The position numbers and the translations under genes are program-made. The notes beneath the pieces are model-generated. The model made no database searches. It was not told the origin of the DNA and saw only the letters and a program-made list of their open reading frames with translations. A stretch of 64,000 bases of DNA from Caryophanales bacterium UBA1744 (GTDB lineage: Bacteria; Bacillota_I; Bacilli_A; RFN20; CAG-826). Shown here piece after piece: positions 1 to 9,602 of the stretch (position 1 is its first letter; the number at the start of each line of letters is the position of its first letter). The stretch covers positions 1-64,000 of the forward strand of contig DCHU01000026.1 of NCBI GenBank assembly GCA_002314915.1, given 5' to 3'.

Positions 1-77
1 ATGTGAGCCATGATACCAATATTACGTGTGTGAGGGAGATCGTATGTCTCGGATTCAACGATTGTATCTTCTGCCAT
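1..77 (-). CDS. fusA: Elongation factor G, N-terminal fragment
   Basis: Only the first 25 codons are inside the window; the gene runs off the left edge. The peptide contains RNIGIMAH, which leads into the G1 loop of the translocation GTPase EF-G. The start is preceded by a strong AGGAGGAGAAA ribosome binding site and lies 18 bp after rpsG, the normal third position of the str operon. EF-G drives GTP-dependent ribosome translocation. Identification rests on the short peptide plus gene order. Confidence 0.9.
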   Translation of the reverse strand, partial: MAEDTIVESETYDLPHTRNIGIMAH

Positions 78-95
78 TGCTTTCTCCTCCTATGA

Positions 96-566
96 TTACC
101 AGCGATAATGTGCGTAAGCTTTGTTAGCTTCTGCCATTTTGTGGACGTCTTCCTTCTTCTTGACGGAAGCGCCGGTTCCGTTAGCTGCGTCGATGATTTC
201 TGCTGCTAACTTCTCTTCCATTGTCTTCTCACCTCTTAAACGTGAGTAAGTGACTAACCATCTGAGACCGAGTGTCTGTTTTCTTTCTGGAGAAACTTCG
301 ACTGGGACCTGATAGTTTGCAGCGCCGATTCTGCGGACCTTTAATTCGACATCAGGCATAATGTTGTTGATTGCTGTTGCGAATACGTCCATAGCTGGCT
401 TCTGAGTCTTTGCTTCGATGATTCCGAATGCGCCATAGATGATGCCCTGAGATGTGCCTCTCTTGCCATCATACATAACGCGGTTGATCAATCTTGCGAC
501 CAATTTTGAATTGTAAATTGGATCTGGGAGAACGTCTCTCTTTTCGATTTTGCCTTTACGTGACAT
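96..566 (-). CDS. rpsG: 30S ribosomal protein S7
   Basis: A 156-residue protein, the usual bacterial S7 length. It begins [16 protein letters not shown] and carries the family signature in the segment [14 protein letters not shown] around residues 33-46. S7 nucleates assembly of the 3' major (head) domain of 16S rRNA and lines the E site. It is the second gene of a str operon rpsL-rpsG-fusA, 18 bp after rpsL. The start has an AGGAGAA-type binding site. Confidence 0.98.
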   Translation of the reverse strand: MSRKGKIEKRDVLPDPIYNSKLVARLINRVMYDGKRGTSQGIIYGAFGIIEAKTQKPAMDVFATAINNIMPDVELKVRRIGAANYQVPVEVSPERKQTLGLRWLVTYSRLRGEKTMEEKLAAEIIDAANGTGASVKKKEDVHKMAEANKAYAHYRW

Positions 567-584
567 GTTTATTCTCCTTTCCTA

Positions 585-1004
585 TTACTTTGCAGCTTTA
601 GGCTTCTTTGTGCCATAAAGTGATCTGCCCTGTCTGCGCTTTTCGATACCAGCGCAGTCAAGTGTTCCACGGATGATGTGATAACGGACACCTGGAAGGT
701 CCTTAACACGTCCGCCACGGATCATAACTGTTGAGTGCTCCTGTAAGTTGTGTCCTTCGCCACCGATGTAAGCTGTAACTTCCATACCGTTTGATAAGCG
801 AACACGAGCGTACTTTCTAAGAGCTGAGTTAGGTTTCTTTGGTGTCATTGTGCCGACACGAGTGCAAACGCCTCTTTTTTGAGCAGAAGGCTGGCTGCTT
901 GCCTTTTTGTTAAGGCTGTTCCATCTCTTGCCGAGAGCTGGGGTTGAGGACTTCTTGACTGGAGTCTCACGGCCCTGTCTGACAAGCTGATTAATTGTTG
1001 GCAT
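585..1004 (-). CDS. rpsL: 30S ribosomal protein S12
   Basis: A 139-residue protein starting [13 protein letters not shown]. It contains the decoding-centre loop [11 protein letters not shown] and the second loop [12 protein letters not shown], so the lysines that contact the A site are present. S12 controls decoding accuracy at the interface of 16S helices 18, 27 and 44. It is the first gene of the str operon, with a canonical promoter about 85 bp upstream. A short hairpin (GGCG-TATAT-CGCC) lies in the leader. In Bacillus, rpoC and a small L7Ae-family gene precede it directly; here about 4.4 kb of other genes intervene. Confidence 0.98.
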   Translation of the reverse strand: MPTINQLVRQGRETPVKKSSTPALGKRWNSLNKKASSQPSAQKRGVCTRVGTMTPKKPNSALRKYARVRLSNGMEVTAYIGGEGHNLQEHSTVMIRGGRVKDLPGVRYHIIRGTLDCAGIEKRRQGRSLYGTKKPKAAK

Positions 1005-1087
1005 ACTTTTTCTCCTTTGCCTCTTTTAGACTTATCGACTAATTGATGCGTAATAAAATGGCGATATACGCCCTTACGACCTCGATA

Positions 1088-1116
1088 AATATAATTACCA
1101 AAATAGTCGTTGTCAA
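1088..1116 (-). promoter_or_regulatory. Promoter of the str operon
   Basis: On the minus strand, a perfect TTGACA (-35, 1111-1116) is followed after 17 bp by TATATT (-10, 1088-1093). Transcription would start near 1081 and leave a leader of about 77 nt before rpsL. This is one of the best sigma-A type promoters in the window. Confidence 0.8.
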
Positions 1117-1153
1117 CAATGTAATTTAATAAATTATCATCGAACTTTTTCGG

Positions 1154-1316
1154 TTTTTGACACACCGGGTTATGTGTAATTGAAAAAATGCTGATTTTTT
1201 GTCATTTTTGACACACATGTACGTGTGTGCATATTTTTTATTAAAAAGATAAGAAAAAATGCGATATTTTGCTTATCCGGAAAAAAGTATCGTTCTTTAA
1301 TGCGCTTTCATATAAT
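1154..1316 (+). promoter_or_regulatory. Intergenic control region upstream of the aminotransferase gene
   Basis: The 354-bp gap 1005-1358 holds no gene on either strand. The string TTTTTGACACAC occurs twice, near 1154 and 1205. The second copy supplies a TTGACA -35 (1208-1213) whose spacer is filled by an imperfect dyad, ACACAC-N6-GTGTGT (1211-1228), with an AT-rich -10 candidate near 1231. A separate TATAAT lies at 1311-1316. Which element acts as the promoter is not clear; the dyad looks like an operator. Confidence 0.35.
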
Positions 1317-1358
1317 AATTCATTGAAATAATCGAACAATTATTGATAATGGCAAGGT

Positions 1359-2603
1359 ATGGAAAAAAGAGAGCAGTTAAACCAATTATTAAAAGAGTAC
1401 GATGCCTATAAAGCATTGAACCTTAAACTTAACATGGCGAGAGGCAAACCATGTAAGGAACAATTAGATTTATCTATGCCTATGATGGACGTCTTACACT
1501 CAGGTGTTAACCTTGTTTGTGAGGACGGAACAGACTGCCGTAACTACGGTATCTTAGGTGGTATCGATGAATGCAAACGCTTATTGGGCGACATCATCGA
1601 AGTCCCATCTTACAACATCATCATCTTCGGAAACTCATCCCTCAACGTCATGTATGACTCAATGGCTAGATCATTCACACATGGTGTTATGGGCTGCGAG
1701 CCTTTATCAAAACAGGGAAAACTCAAATGGCTTTGCCCAGTTCCTGGCTATGATAGACACTTCGCTATCACAGAATACTTCGGCTTTGAGATGATCAACA
1801 TCCCAATGACACCAGAGGGACCAGACATGGATCTCGTCGAGAAATACGTCAAAGACCCAACAGTCAAAGGCATTTGGTGCGTACCTAAGTACTCAAACCC
1901 AGACGGAATCACCTATTCAAATAAAGTTGTTAAGAGATTCGCAAAGCTTAAGCCAGCCGCTAAAGACTTCAGAATCTATTGGGATAACGCATATTCAGTC
2001 CACCACTTATATGAGGACAAGCAGGACTTCTTGCTTGAGATCCTTGATGAGTGCAAGAAAGCTGGAAATCCAGACATCGTCTACAAGTTCACATCCACTT
2101 CCAAGATCTCATTCCCTGGAAGCGGCGTTGCAGCATTGGCAGCAAGTGACGCGAACATCAAAGACATCCAGTCTCAGATGGGAGTTCAGACAATCGGTTA
2201 CGATAAGGTCAATCAGTTAAGACATGTCTTATTCTTCAAGAACCTCGAAGGCGTTAAGGCTCAGATGAGAAAACACGCTGACATCTTAAGACCTAAGTTT
2301 GAGATGGTTGAGAGAATCCTCGAAGAGGAAGTTAAGGATATCGCTAAATGGAACAAGCCACGCGGCGGTTACTTCATCTCCTTATACGTTCAGGGTGTTG
2401 CTAAAGAAGTCGTTCAGCGCTGCAAAGAGTGCGGTGTTGAATTAACTCCAGCCGGCGCAACATATCCATACCATAACGATCCAAATAACGCTAACATCCG
2501 TATCGCTCCATCATTCCCTTCAATCGAAGAACTTGAGAAAGCGACAAGAATCCTTTGCTTAGCAGTTAAGATTGAGACTTTAAAGAAAGAACTCGGAGAA
2601 TAA
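1359..2603 (+). CDS. PLP-dependent aminotransferase, class I/II (aspartate aminotransferase-like)
   Basis: A fold-type I aminotransferase of 414 residues, close to the PF12897-type putative aspartate aminotransferases, which open with an RGKP..EQLDLS motif (seen here at residues 29-38). The pyridoxal-phosphate lysine is most likely Lys249 in STSKISFPG. The Asn-Pro-Asp segment near 180 and the late Arg in ANIRIAPSFP fit cofactor and carboxylate binding. The predicted role is amino-group transfer between amino acids and 2-oxo acids; the substrate is not decided by sequence. It stands alone on the plus strand with its own terminator. AGG lies only one base before the ATG, so the start has no usable Shine-Dalgarno. 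Confidence 0.88.
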   Translation: MEKREQLNQLLKEYDAYKALNLKLNMARGKPCKEQLDLSMPMMDVLHSGVNLVCEDGTDCRNYGILGGIDECKRLLGDIIEVPSYNIIIFGNSSLNVMYDSMARSFTHGVMGCEPLSKQGKLKWLCPVPGYDRHFAITEYFGFEMINIPMTPEGPDMDLVEKYVKDPTVKGIWCVPKYSNPDGITYSNKVVKRFAKLKPAAKDFRIYWDNAYSVHHLYEDKQDFLLEILDECKKAGNPDIVYKFTSTSKISFPGSGVAALAASDANIKDIQSQMGVQTIGYDKVNQLRHVLFFKNLEGVKAQMRKHADILRPKFEMVERILEEEVKDIAKWNKPRGGYFISLYVQGVAKEVVQRCKECGVELTPAGATYPYHNDPNNANIRIAPSFPSIEELEKATRILCLAVKIETLKKELGE

Positions 2604-2609
2604 CAAATT

Positions 2610-2633
2610 AGCCCACAAATGTGGGCTTTTTTA
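2610..2633 (+). terminator. Rho-independent terminator of the aminotransferase gene
   Basis: The stem GCCCAC/GTGGGC with loop AAAT is followed by six T residues. It begins 7 bases after the stop codon. The -10 box of the next gene follows directly. Confidence 0.92.
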
Positions 2634-2634
2634 A

Positions 2635-2643
2635 TGCTATAAT
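2635..2643 (+). promoter_or_regulatory. Extended -10 promoter placed for a leaderless rsuA mRNA
   Basis: TGCTATAAT (extended -10) ends 6 bases before the ATG at 2650. Initiation about 7 bases after a -10 box would put the first transcribed base at or next to the A of the start codon. The -35 position falls inside the preceding terminator hairpin and shows no consensus, as extended -10 promoters allow. Confidence 0.7.
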
Positions 2644-2649
2644 TAGGGC

Positions 2650-3351
2650 ATGAGATTGGACAAATACCTTGCAAATTCAGGACTTGGCTCAAGAAAAGAA
2701 GTCAAAACCCTCATAAAAAAGAAAAAGATCACCGTTGATGGCGTTATCGTCAAAAGCGATTCTTTCGATGTTAAGGAAGGCGTTAACCATGTCTTTTATG
2801 ATGGTCAGGAAATCTTCTACAAGGAGTTCCACTACATATTGCTCAACAAACCACAAGGTTATGTCTCTGCGGTTGAAGACAACGTATACCCTCCAGTCAC
2901 AGATTTAGTTCCTGAATATGAGTTTGCAAAGTTATTCCCAGTCGGAAGACTTGATGTCGATACCACTGGCGCACTCCTATTAACCAATGATGGTGACCTA
3001 TGCCACAAGCTCCTAGCCCCTAAATATCACGTTGATAAAACGTATTACGTAGAGGTTGATGGAGTCATGACCAATAAGCTCATCAAAGCGTTCAAAAGTG
3101 GAATCATGATGGATGGCGAACTCACTCTCCCTGGAGACTTAGTAATCTTGTCTGAACACACCGGTGAGCTTACTATCCACCAAGGCAAGTTCCATCAAGT
3201 TAAACGCATGTTCCAACACTTCGGATTAAAGGTCACTAGACTCGATAGAAAAACATTCGCATTCCTAGGACATGAAGATATCGAACTAGGTTCTTATCGA
3301 GAATTGACTCCGGAAGAGGAAGAACAGTTAAAAGAGATAGTTAAGAATTAA
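2650..3351 (+). CDS. rsuA: RsuA-family 16S rRNA pseudouridine synthase
   Basis: A 233-residue protein with an N-terminal S4 RNA-binding domain (about 1-50, beginning MRLDKYLANSGLGSR). The RsuA/RluB/E/F catalytic domain follows, with nucleophile Asp102 in GRLDVDTTG. Closely related enzymes isomerise a single uridine in rRNA; RsuA makes pseudouridine 516 of 16S rRNA. RluB- or RluF-type specificity cannot be excluded, but the short length favours RsuA. No Shine-Dalgarno is visible: TAGGGC is squeezed between the -10 box and the ATG. A terminator follows directly. Confidence 0.9.
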   Translation: MRLDKYLANSGLGSRKEVKTLIKKKKITVDGVIVKSDSFDVKEGVNHVFYDGQEIFYKEFHYILLNKPQGYVSAVEDNVYPPVTDLVPEYEFAKLFPVGRLDVDTTGALLLTNDGDLCHKLLAPKYHVDKTYYVEVDGVMTNKLIKAFKSGIMMDGELTLPGDLVILSEHTGELTIHQGKFHQVKRMFQHFGLKVTRLDRKTFAFLGHEDIELGSYRELTPEEEEQLKEIVKN

Positions 3352-3352
3352 A

Positions 3353-3382
3353 GCCCCACAATCGCAAAGATTTGGGGTTTTT
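3353..3382 (+). terminator. Rho-independent terminator after rsuA
   Basis: CCCCA and AATC pair with GATT and TGGGG around a GCAAA loop, followed by a T-rich tail. It starts two bases after the rsuA stop codon. Confidence 0.88.
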
Positions 3383-3403
3383 ATATGCTCACAAGATTAC
3401 ATA

Positions 3404-3412
3404 TGCTATCAT
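3404..3412 (+). promoter_or_regulatory. Extended -10 promoter of the mntA-hepT pair
   Basis: TGCTATCAT matches TGnTANNNT. The expected transcription start is near 3419, downstream of the first in-frame ATG (3413). This argues that translation begins at a later ATG (3428 or 3434). Confidence 0.55.
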
Positions 3413-3427
3413 ATGTTTAGGGTAAAT

Positions 3428-3886
3428 ATGGGTATGTTCAATCAGGGTAAATACATAAACGCTTTTAATAAGGAAAACTACAAAGTTTATTCTTTTAGAA
3501 TAAGAAAGGAACAGAAAGAAATGATCCAGCATTTAGACAACCTTAAAAACAAAAATTCGTATATCACAACCCTAATCGATAACGATATGCATCACCCAAT
3601 TCTTACAATTAAAGAAATCAGATTGGCAATCACGCCTATATTAATCGGGTATGGTATAGATGATATATACCTATTTGGTTCATATGCGCGAGGTGAGGCA
3701 ACAAAAGACAGTGATGTCGATATCTACTGCAACAGAGGAAGAGTTGAGAACTACTACGATAAGGATGATTTGGTTGCCAAGTTGGAAAAATCTCTCGGCA
3801 AAAAGGTTGATGTAATCTTCCAAGACACCAAATTGAATGATTACTTCGTCGAAACAATAAAGAAAGACCTAATTAAACTATGCTAA
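3428..3886 (+). CDS. mntA: MntA-type nucleotidyltransferase antitoxin
   Basis: A minimal nucleotidyltransferase with the GS-X10-DXD active-site motif exactly spaced in LFGSYARGEATKDSDVDIY, about residues 77-95. MNT antitoxins of this class neutralise HEPN toxins, in studied cases by adding AMP to a tyrosine of the toxin. Residues about 12-50 form an N-terminal extension (FNKENYKVYSFRIRKEQ...) resembling a small DNA-binding or dimerisation module, which could support autoregulation. ATG 3428 is chosen over 3413: it has AGGG five bases upstream and lies downstream of the predicted transcription start. The end overlaps hepT by 7 bp. Confidence 0.85.
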   Translation: MGMFNQGKYINAFNKENYKVYSFRIRKEQKEMIQHLDNLKNKNSYITTLIDNDMHHPILTIKEIRLAITPILIGYGIDDIYLFGSYARGEATKDSDVDIYCNRGRVENYYDKDDLVAKLEKSLGKKVDVIFQDTKLNDYFVETIKKDLIKLC

Positions 3887-4221
3887 ATGCTAAAGATCGC
3901 GGATACTTGCTCCAAATAATACAGCATTCTGAGAGAATCAAAGAAAAGGTTGGAGGAATTACACTTAAACAATTTGAAGAAAACATCGATGTTGTAGAAA
4001 TTGTTTCTTTCAACCTCATTCAGATAGGAGAAGCAGCAAACAACCTGTCGGATGAAGTAAAGAATAGATACGATAAGATACCTTGGAAAAAAGTAATTGG
4101 TTTAAGAAATCATATAGTTCACGCTTATGACGGTATTGATTACACTTCTTTATTCAATACAGCCACGATTAACGTTGATGAACTCAATGAGTATTGCAGA
4201 GTTATTATAAGTGATGAATAA
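3880..4221 (+). CDS. hepT: HepT-like HEPN-domain RNase toxin
   Basis: A 113-residue all-helical HEPN protein (DUF86 type). It carries the RX4HXY motif as Arg76, His81 and Tyr83 in GLRNHIVHAYDG. Arg and His are the catalytic residues of HEPN ribonucleases, and Tyr is the residue AMPylated by MntA in characterised systems. Its start overlaps mntA, the standard two-gene toxin-antitoxin layout, and a terminator follows at once. All key residues are intact, so the pair looks active. Target RNA cannot be told from sequence. Confidence 0.88.
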   Translation: MLNAKDRGYLLQIIQHSERIKEKVGGITLKQFEENIDVVEIVSFNLIQIGEAANNLSDEVKNRYDKIPWKKVIGLRNHIVHAYDGIDYTSLFNTATINVDELNEYCRVIISDE

Positions 4222-4223
4222 AA

Positions 4224-4248
4224 GAACCCGCATTATGCGGGTTTTCTT
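4224..4248. terminator. Shared terminator between convergent hepT and aldo/keto reductase genes
   Basis: AACCCGC-ATTAT-GCGGGTT is followed by TTTCTT on the plus strand and by TCTTTTATT on the minus strand. It can therefore serve both converging genes. Confidence 0.8.
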
Positions 4249-4261
4249 GTTGGTTTTATCT

Positions 4262-5374
4262 TTATTTCTTCATCGCCGCGGCAAGTTCCATCAACTTTGA
4301 TGGAATATCAATCTTCTGCGGACATAAAGGAACGCAGGTACCACATTGCAAACAAGCTTCTGGAAGAGATGTTGAGTCAACCTTATCAATTCCCATAAGG
4401 CCCCACTGCCCATTCAGTCTATATGCGTTATAGAACTTGAAGAACTCAGGGATGTTGATGCCCATAGGACATGTATCGGTACAGTATCTGCATGCAGTAC
4501 ATGGAACCGATAGGTATTTCTTAAACTCCACCAATGCTTTGAATAGGGTTTCTTCATCACTCTTGGTAAACTGATAATCATCGGAGAATGTTCTGACGTT
4601 ATCCTCCATCTGCTCTAAAGTGTTCATTCCTGAAAGGATAACTTGAGTCTGATCGAGGCTCTTAACGAAACGGAATGCCCATGAAGCGTCACTCCAGCCC
4701 GGATGAGCGGTGTCGAGGATATCTCTTGCCTCTTTATTAAGAGAGGCAAGTTTTCCGCCTCTAACAGGCTCCATTACCATAATTGGGATATTTCTATCCT
4801 TTAATATCTTGTACTCCTCTTTGGTCTCGGAATAATTCCAGTCATAGTAGTTGATTTGAAGCTGAGAGAAATCCCAGTCATGATGATTGGCGAACTTCTC
4901 TAAGGCCGCAAGACCTGCGTGTGATGAAAAACCAAGGTATTTGATCTTGCCTTGACGCTTCATCTCAAGGAAGAACTCAATACCACCGCTTTCGATGTAT
5001 TTGTCGACTGTACCATCGGTCAAACAATGGATGAGATAGAAATCGATGTAATCGGTCTGTAGTCTCTTCAATTGCTCCTCAAATACCGCCTTATAGTCCG
5101 GATTTGCGGAAATATGCCATTTTGTTGCGATATAGAAGGTGGATCGGTCGTGTTTTTTCATCCATTCGCCAACACATACCTCAGAATCGCCTGCGTTATA
5201 AACATATGCGGTGTCGAAATAATTGATTCCTGCTTGATATGCCGCCTCAATAACAGCGTGCGCTTTCTCATGGTCAATCGGCGACCTTGGGTTGCCCTCC
5301 TCTACATTAGGGAGTCTCATATTACCCATGCCGAGTCTTGAGAGCTTTATATCTTTAAACGCTTTATATTCCAT
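4262..5374 (-). CDS. Aldo/keto reductase with C-terminal 4Fe-4S ferredoxin domain
   Basis: About 370 residues. The N-terminal 280 form an aldo/keto reductase barrel with the tetrad segments NYFDTAYVYN (catalytic Tyr) and TKWHIS. The C-terminal 90 hold two cysteine clusters, CTACRYCTDTC and CLQCGTCVPLC, each followed by a conserved Pro, as in bacterial two-cluster ferredoxins. Such fusions are common in anaerobes and are annotated as NAD(P)H-linked oxidoreductases of unknown substrate. The start is ATG 5374 (MEYKAF), because GAGGA at 5379-5383 is its binding site; an upstream TTG at 5386 overlaps that site. The gene lies between rpoC and the plus-strand island. Confidence 0.85.
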   Translation of the reverse strand: MEYKAFKDIKLSRLGMGNMRLPNVEEGNPRSPIDHEKAHAVIEAAYQAGINYFDTAYVYNAGDSEVCVGEWMKKHDRSTFYIATKWHISANPDYKAVFEEQLKRLQTDYIDFYLIHCLTDGTVDKYIESGGIEFFLEMKRQGKIKYLGFSSHAGLAALEKFANHHDWDFSQLQINYYDWNYSETKEEYKILKDRNIPIMVMEPVRGGKLASLNKEARDILDTAHPGWSDASWAFRFVKSLDQTQVILSGMNTLEQMEDNVRTFSDDYQFTKSDEETLFKALVEFKKYLSVPCTACRYCTDTCPMGINIPEFFKFYNAYRLNGQWGLMGIDKVDSTSLPEACLQCGTCVPLCPQKIDIPSKLMELAAAMKK

Positions 5375-5408
5375 AACTATCCTCAAGTGAATATTACATA
5401 TTGCACAT

Positions 5409-5441
5409 AAAAAAGACCACCACTTTCTGAAGTGATGGTCA
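5409..5441 (-). terminator. Terminator of the rpoB-rpoC transcription unit
   Basis: On the minus strand, GACCATCACTT pairs with AAGTGGTGGTC (one G-T pair) around a CAGA loop, followed by six T. It lies about 20 bp after the rpoC stop codon. Confidence 0.93.
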
Positions 5442-5460
5442 GTTTTGTTGTAGTTAAGAA

Positions 5461-8400
5461 TTAGTCCTCAGTTGGAATATTCTGATCGTGCTTTTCACGA
5501 TACTGTTTTTTGACAGCATCCATGTGAGCTTTGACTGTGAAGTCTTTCATTCTCTCAGCCTGTTTAGCCTGAGATGCAGGGAGACCGCAGCCAGCTGGGA
5601 TAAGCTTACCAGTGATGACGTTTTCCTTAAGACCGTGGAGAGGGTCTGACTTAGCCTTGATTGCAGCGTCTGTTAAGACTCTTGTTGTTTCCTGGAAGGA
5701 TGCAGCAGAGAGGAATGACTCTGTTTCAAGAGCAGCCTTAGTGATACCGAGGACAAGTGGGTGTCCAACTGCTGGACGCTTGCCGTTGATAAGAGCTTCC
5801 TGGTTCTCGAGTGTGAATCTGTCTGAGTCGACTCTTGTACCTGGGAGGAGGTTTGTGTCTCCACCGTCGATGATGATCATCTTGCGGAGCATCTGACGGA
5901 TGATGACTTCAAGGTGCTTATCGGAAATTCCGATACCCTGAGCGGAGTAGACCTTCTGGATTTCCTTGATCATGTAGACTTCGACTTTCTCGACGTCTGA
6001 GACTTCAAGTAATTCCTTAGGGTTGATTGCACCTTCGGTGATCTTTCCACCAGCAGCGATGTTGTCGCCTTCTTTGACACGTAATCTAGCTCCGTATGGA
6101 GTTGTGTATTCCTTGATTTCAGGCATATCAGACTCAACTGTTGAGTTGATGTTTGACTGAACGGTGACTACATAACGTGTGCCGTCCTGGACGATCTTTG
6201 TGACGTGGCCAGAGATCTCTGAGATCTTAGCTTCGCCTTTTGGATTACGAGCTTCGACAAGCTCCTGGACTCTTGGAAGACCCTGAGTAATATCAGAACC
6301 TGCCATACCACCAGTGTGGAAGACTCGCATGGTTAACTGAGTACCTGGCTCACCGATTGACTGAGCAGCCATGATACCGACTGCTTCGCCGAGCTGGACG
6401 AGACGGCCTGTAGCCATGTTGCGTCCATAACAGTGCTGGCAGACACCGTTCTTTGTCTGACATGTGAAGAGTGTACGGATTTCGACCTCTTTGATGCCAG
6501 CCTTGACGATTGCCTTTGCTGTCTCATCAGAGATGAGCTTGTTGCCCTCGATGATGATTTCGCCAGTTTCTGGGTTAACGATGTCATGCATGGAGAATCT
6601 TCCAGCAAGACGTGATTCGAGTTTTGTGATGACTGTGTCACGTGCGGTGTCGCGGATTTCACGAACCTTGAAGCCGTGGTCACAGTTACAATCGACTTCT
6701 CTGACGACAACGTCCTGAGCAACGTCAACAAGTCTTCTTGTTAAGTAGCCTGAGTCTGCTGTCTTAAGAGCTGTATCAGCGGAACCCTTACGAGCACCGT
6801 GAGTGTTAATGAAGAACTCTGAAACTGAGAGGCCTTCACGATAGGAGTTATGAATTGGAAGTTCGATTACTTCGTTCTTTGGGTTAGCAACGCAGCCTTT
6901 CATACCGATTAACTGCATGAAGTTATCGACAGATCCACGAGCACCTGAGTCAGACATAATAACGAGAGGGTTTCTCTTATCGACGAGAAGGTATTCTGCG
7001 ACAATCTTCTTGATGTCTTCTCTGACGCTGTCCCAGACCTTAACGACTGAGTCGTGTCTTTCCTTATCGGAGATGAGACCTTCGACTTCGTATAATTCGT
7101 TGATCTGGTCAACTTTTGCCTGTCCTGCGTTATAGATTGCTTCTTTCTTATCAAGTGTCTTGATGTCTGAGAGAGCGACTGTAACTGAGGAATAGGTTGA
7201 ATACTTGAAGCCCTGGTCTTTGATCTTGTCAAGGATTGCGGAAGTCTTTGCTGGCTTCATCTCTGTGTCATCTGGATCACCCATATCATATGCGTGGAAG
7301 ATGTCATCGATGATCTTGCCGAGCTGCTTCTTCTTGATTGGAGTCTTGAGTGGCTGAGCTGCGATGTATTCTGGGATGTTGACGCCCTTAGCAATGAACA
7401 TAGATGCTTCTGTGTATTTTGCAAGAACGGCATTCTTTTCGACTTTCTGGCCAGCTTTTACCTTGATATCGTAGGAAGATGGGACGACGATGAAGTCTTC
7501 TGCACCTTCAACCTTGATAGCGGTTCTGTATTCATCGAGAGACTCGACTGCCTTGATTGTTAAGTCAGCTGGAGCCTTGATGTCTTCAGAGCTTGAGTTG
7601 ATGTAGCCAAAGTCATCTGGGAAGATCTCGTTGAATAAGACCTTACCGACTGTTGTTGAGAGATAAGCGCTCTCGGTTCCTTCTGGGAAGCCTTTGCCCT
7701 TACCGAATTCTTTGTGTAATGAAGCGGTTCTGATGGCGATACGGTTGTGGAGTGAGACGATCTTGTTGTCGTAAGCAAGCTTAACTTCCTTAACGCTTGA
7801 GAAGACCTTACCTTCCATCTTTGCATATGCTTCGAACTTCTGAGCCTCTTCTTCGTTAGCTTCTGCCTCTTTTGGATCCTGGATGTTGAGAGCGCGGAGG
7901 TCACGTGCACGGTCTAAGAAGTCCTGAGCGGATTCTTCTGTTGTCATGTAGTAGTTTCCGAGAACCATGTCCTGAGAAGGAATACAGATAGGTTTTCCGT
8001 CTTTTGGACCAAGGATGTTGTTGGAAGCGAGCATTAACTTGAGAGCTTCTTCCTGTGCTTCTTTTGTAAGTGGGACGTGGATAGCCATCTGGTCACCGTC
8101 GAAGTCAGCGTTGAAACCTGTACATACGAGTGGGTGTAAACGGATTGCGTGTCCATCGACTAACTTAGGCTGGAATGCCTGGATACCGAGTCTGTGTAAT
8201 GTTGGAGCACGGTTTAAGAGCACTGGGTGGTCACCAACGATCTCTTCAACGATGTCGAGAACGATTGGTTCATATCTGTCGATGTACTTATCAGCCTGCT
8301 TGTGAGCGGAGACATAGCCTCTCTTGATTAAGAGGGAAGCGATGAATGGTCTTAAGAGGTTGACAGCCATTTCGTGTGGGATACCGCACTGGTACATCTT

Positions 8401-9588
8401 GAGGTCTGGTCCGACAGCGATAACTGAACGGCCTGAGTAGTCAACACGCTTACCGAGTAAGTTCTGACGGAAGCGGCCCTGCTTGCCCTTTAAGCCTGAA
8501 GATAATGACTTAAGAGGTCTGCCTGATGTGCCTGTGACAGCTTTTGTTCTACGTCCGTTGTCAATTAAAGCATCAACTGCTTCCTGAAGCATACGCTTCT
8601 CGTTTGACATGATGACGCGTGGAGCGTTCATCTGGATGAGCTTCTTTAAACGGTTGTTACGGCTGATGACTCTACGATATAAGTCGTTTAAGTCAGATGC
8701 AGCGAATCTGCCACCGTCGAGTGGAAGCATTGGACGGAGATCTGGTGGGATAACTGGAAGAACGTCGAGGATCATCCATTCTGGCTTCTGTTCGGAAACC
8801 TTGAATGCCTGGACAACTTCAAGTCTCTTAGCGAGTTTTAATCTGTTTGCAACAGATGCGTCTTTGAGTTCAGCCTGGATTGCCTTGTATTCTTCTTCAA
8901 GGTCGACTTCTGAAAGAAGTCTCTTGATGGAGGAAGCACCTTCACCGAATTCAGCGCCTGTGTATTTTCTGATGAATGCTGCGCTTGAGAAGAAGTCGAA
9001 TGAATAGGACATGTCTTTATAATGTTCCATCATTTCGTTTGCTCTCTCGAAGTCTGCGGAACCCTCTTCGATTAAACCTTCGTTGAGGATGTCCATGATA
9101 GCTTCACCGAAGATGACTCTAGCCTGAGCTTCGTTTAAGAAGTCCTTCTTGTGAAGAACATTTGATGTTCCTGGGTCTAAACAGACGTGAGCTGCGAAGT
9201 AGATGATTTCTTCGAGCTGTTTTGGTGACATGTTAAGGATGAGACCCATACGTGATGGGATACCCTTAAGGTACCAAATGTGTGAGCATGGGGAGACGAG
9301 GTCGATGTGACCGAATCTCTCTCTGCGCCATTCTCTTGAGATGACTTCAACGCCGCACTTTTCGCAGGTGATACCCTGGTAGCGGATCTTTTTGTATTTT
9401 CCGCAGTGGCATTCGTAGTCCTTAGAAGGGCCAAAGATCTTTTCGCAGAAGAGACCTCCAGCTTCTGGTTTCTGAGAACGGTAGTTAATGGTTTCTGGCT
9501 TTGTGACTTCGCCATGTGACCATGAACGGATTTCTTCAGGGGAGGCAAGTCCAACCTGCATCGACGCTAATTCATTGATATCGAACAT
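5461..9588 (-). CDS. rpoC: DNA-directed RNA polymerase subunit beta'
   Basis: The clamp and catalytic subunit of RNA polymerase, 1375 residues. Cys60, Cys62, Cys75 and Cys78 form the N-terminal zinc site. Asp495, Asp497 and Asp499 in NADFDGDQM hold the catalytic magnesium. The second zinc site includes the DCNCDHG and [11 protein letters not shown] segments. It is about 175 residues longer than B. subtilis beta' (1199). By eye, extra segments lie near residues 155-205, 553-592 and 665-735; the last contains a sandwich-like stretch, [17 protein letters not shown]. It lies 14 bp after rpoB and ends at a strong terminator. Confidence 0.98.
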   Translation of the reverse strand: MFDINELASMQVGLASPEEIRSWSHGEVTKPETINYRSQKPEAGGLFCEKIFGPSKDYECHCGKYKKIRYQGITCEKCGVEVISREWRRERFGHIDLVSPCSHIWYLKGIPSRMGLILNMSPKQLEEIIYFAAHVCLDPGTSNVLHKKDFLNEAQARVIFGEAIMDILNEGLIEEGSADFERANEMMEHYKDMSYSFDFFSSAAFIRKYTGAEFGEGASSIKRLLSEVDLEEEYKAIQAELKDASVANRLKLAKRLEVVQAFKVSEQKPEWMILDVLPVIPPDLRPMLPLDGGRFAASDLNDLYRRVISRNNRLKKLIQMNAPRVIMSNEKRMLQEAVDALIDNGRRTKAVTGTSGRPLKSLSSGLKGKQGRFRQNLLGKRVDYSGRSVIAVGPDLKMYQCGIPHEMAVNLLRPFIASLLIKRGYVSAHKQADKYIDRYEPIVLDIVEEIVGDHPVLLNRAPTLHRLGIQAFQPKLVDGHAIRLHPLVCTGFNADFDGDQMAIHVPLTKEAQEEALKLMLASNNILGPKDGKPICIPSQDMVLGNYYMTTEESAQDFLDRARDLRALNIQDPKEAEANEEEAQKFEAYAKMEGKVFSSVKEVKLAYDNKIVSLHNRIAIRTASLHKEFGKGKGFPEGTESAYLSTTVGKVLFNEIFPDDFGYINSSSEDIKAPADLTIKAVESLDEYRTAIKVEGAEDFIVVPSSYDIKVKAGQKVEKNAVLAKYTEASMFIAKGVNIPEYIAAQPLKTPIKKKQLGKIIDDIFHAYDMGDPDDTEMKPAKTSAILDKIKDQGFKYSTYSSVTVALSDIKTLDKKEAIYNAGQAKVDQINELYEVEGLISDKERHDSVVKVWDSVREDIKKIVAEYLLVDKRNPLVIMSDSGARGSVDNFMQLIGMKGCVANPKNEVIELPIHNSYREGLSVSEFFINTHGARKGSADTALKTADSGYLTRRLVDVAQDVVVREVDCNCDHGFKVREIRDTARDTVITKLESRLAGRFSMHDIVNPETGEIIIEGNKLISDETAKAIVKAGIKEVEIRTLFTCQTKNGVCQHCYGRNMATGRLVQLGEAVGIMAAQSIGEPGTQLTMRVFHTGGMAGSDITQGLPRVQELVEARNPKGEAKISEISGHVTKIVQDGTRYVVTVQSNINSTVESDMPEIKEYTTPYGARLRVKEGDNIAAGGKITEGAINPKELLEVSDVEKVEVYMIKEIQKVYSAQGIGISDKHLEVIIRQMLRKMIIIDGGDTNLLPGTRVDSDRFTLENQEALINGKRPAVGHPLVLGITKAALETESFLSAASFQETTRVLTDAAIKAKSDPLHGLKENVITGKLIPAGCGLPASQAKQAERMKDFTVKAHMDAVKKQYREKHDQNIPTED

Positions 9589-9602
9589 TGTTTCTTTCCT
9601 CC

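Noticed and set aside
845..1165. Open frame of 106 codons antisense/overlapping the rpsL start and leader
   Set aside because: It overlaps the real rpsL gene in another frame and has no binding site.
1005..1358. Small RNA or tRNA gene in the gap
   Set aside because: No cloverleaf, no stable long stem and no terminator on either strand.
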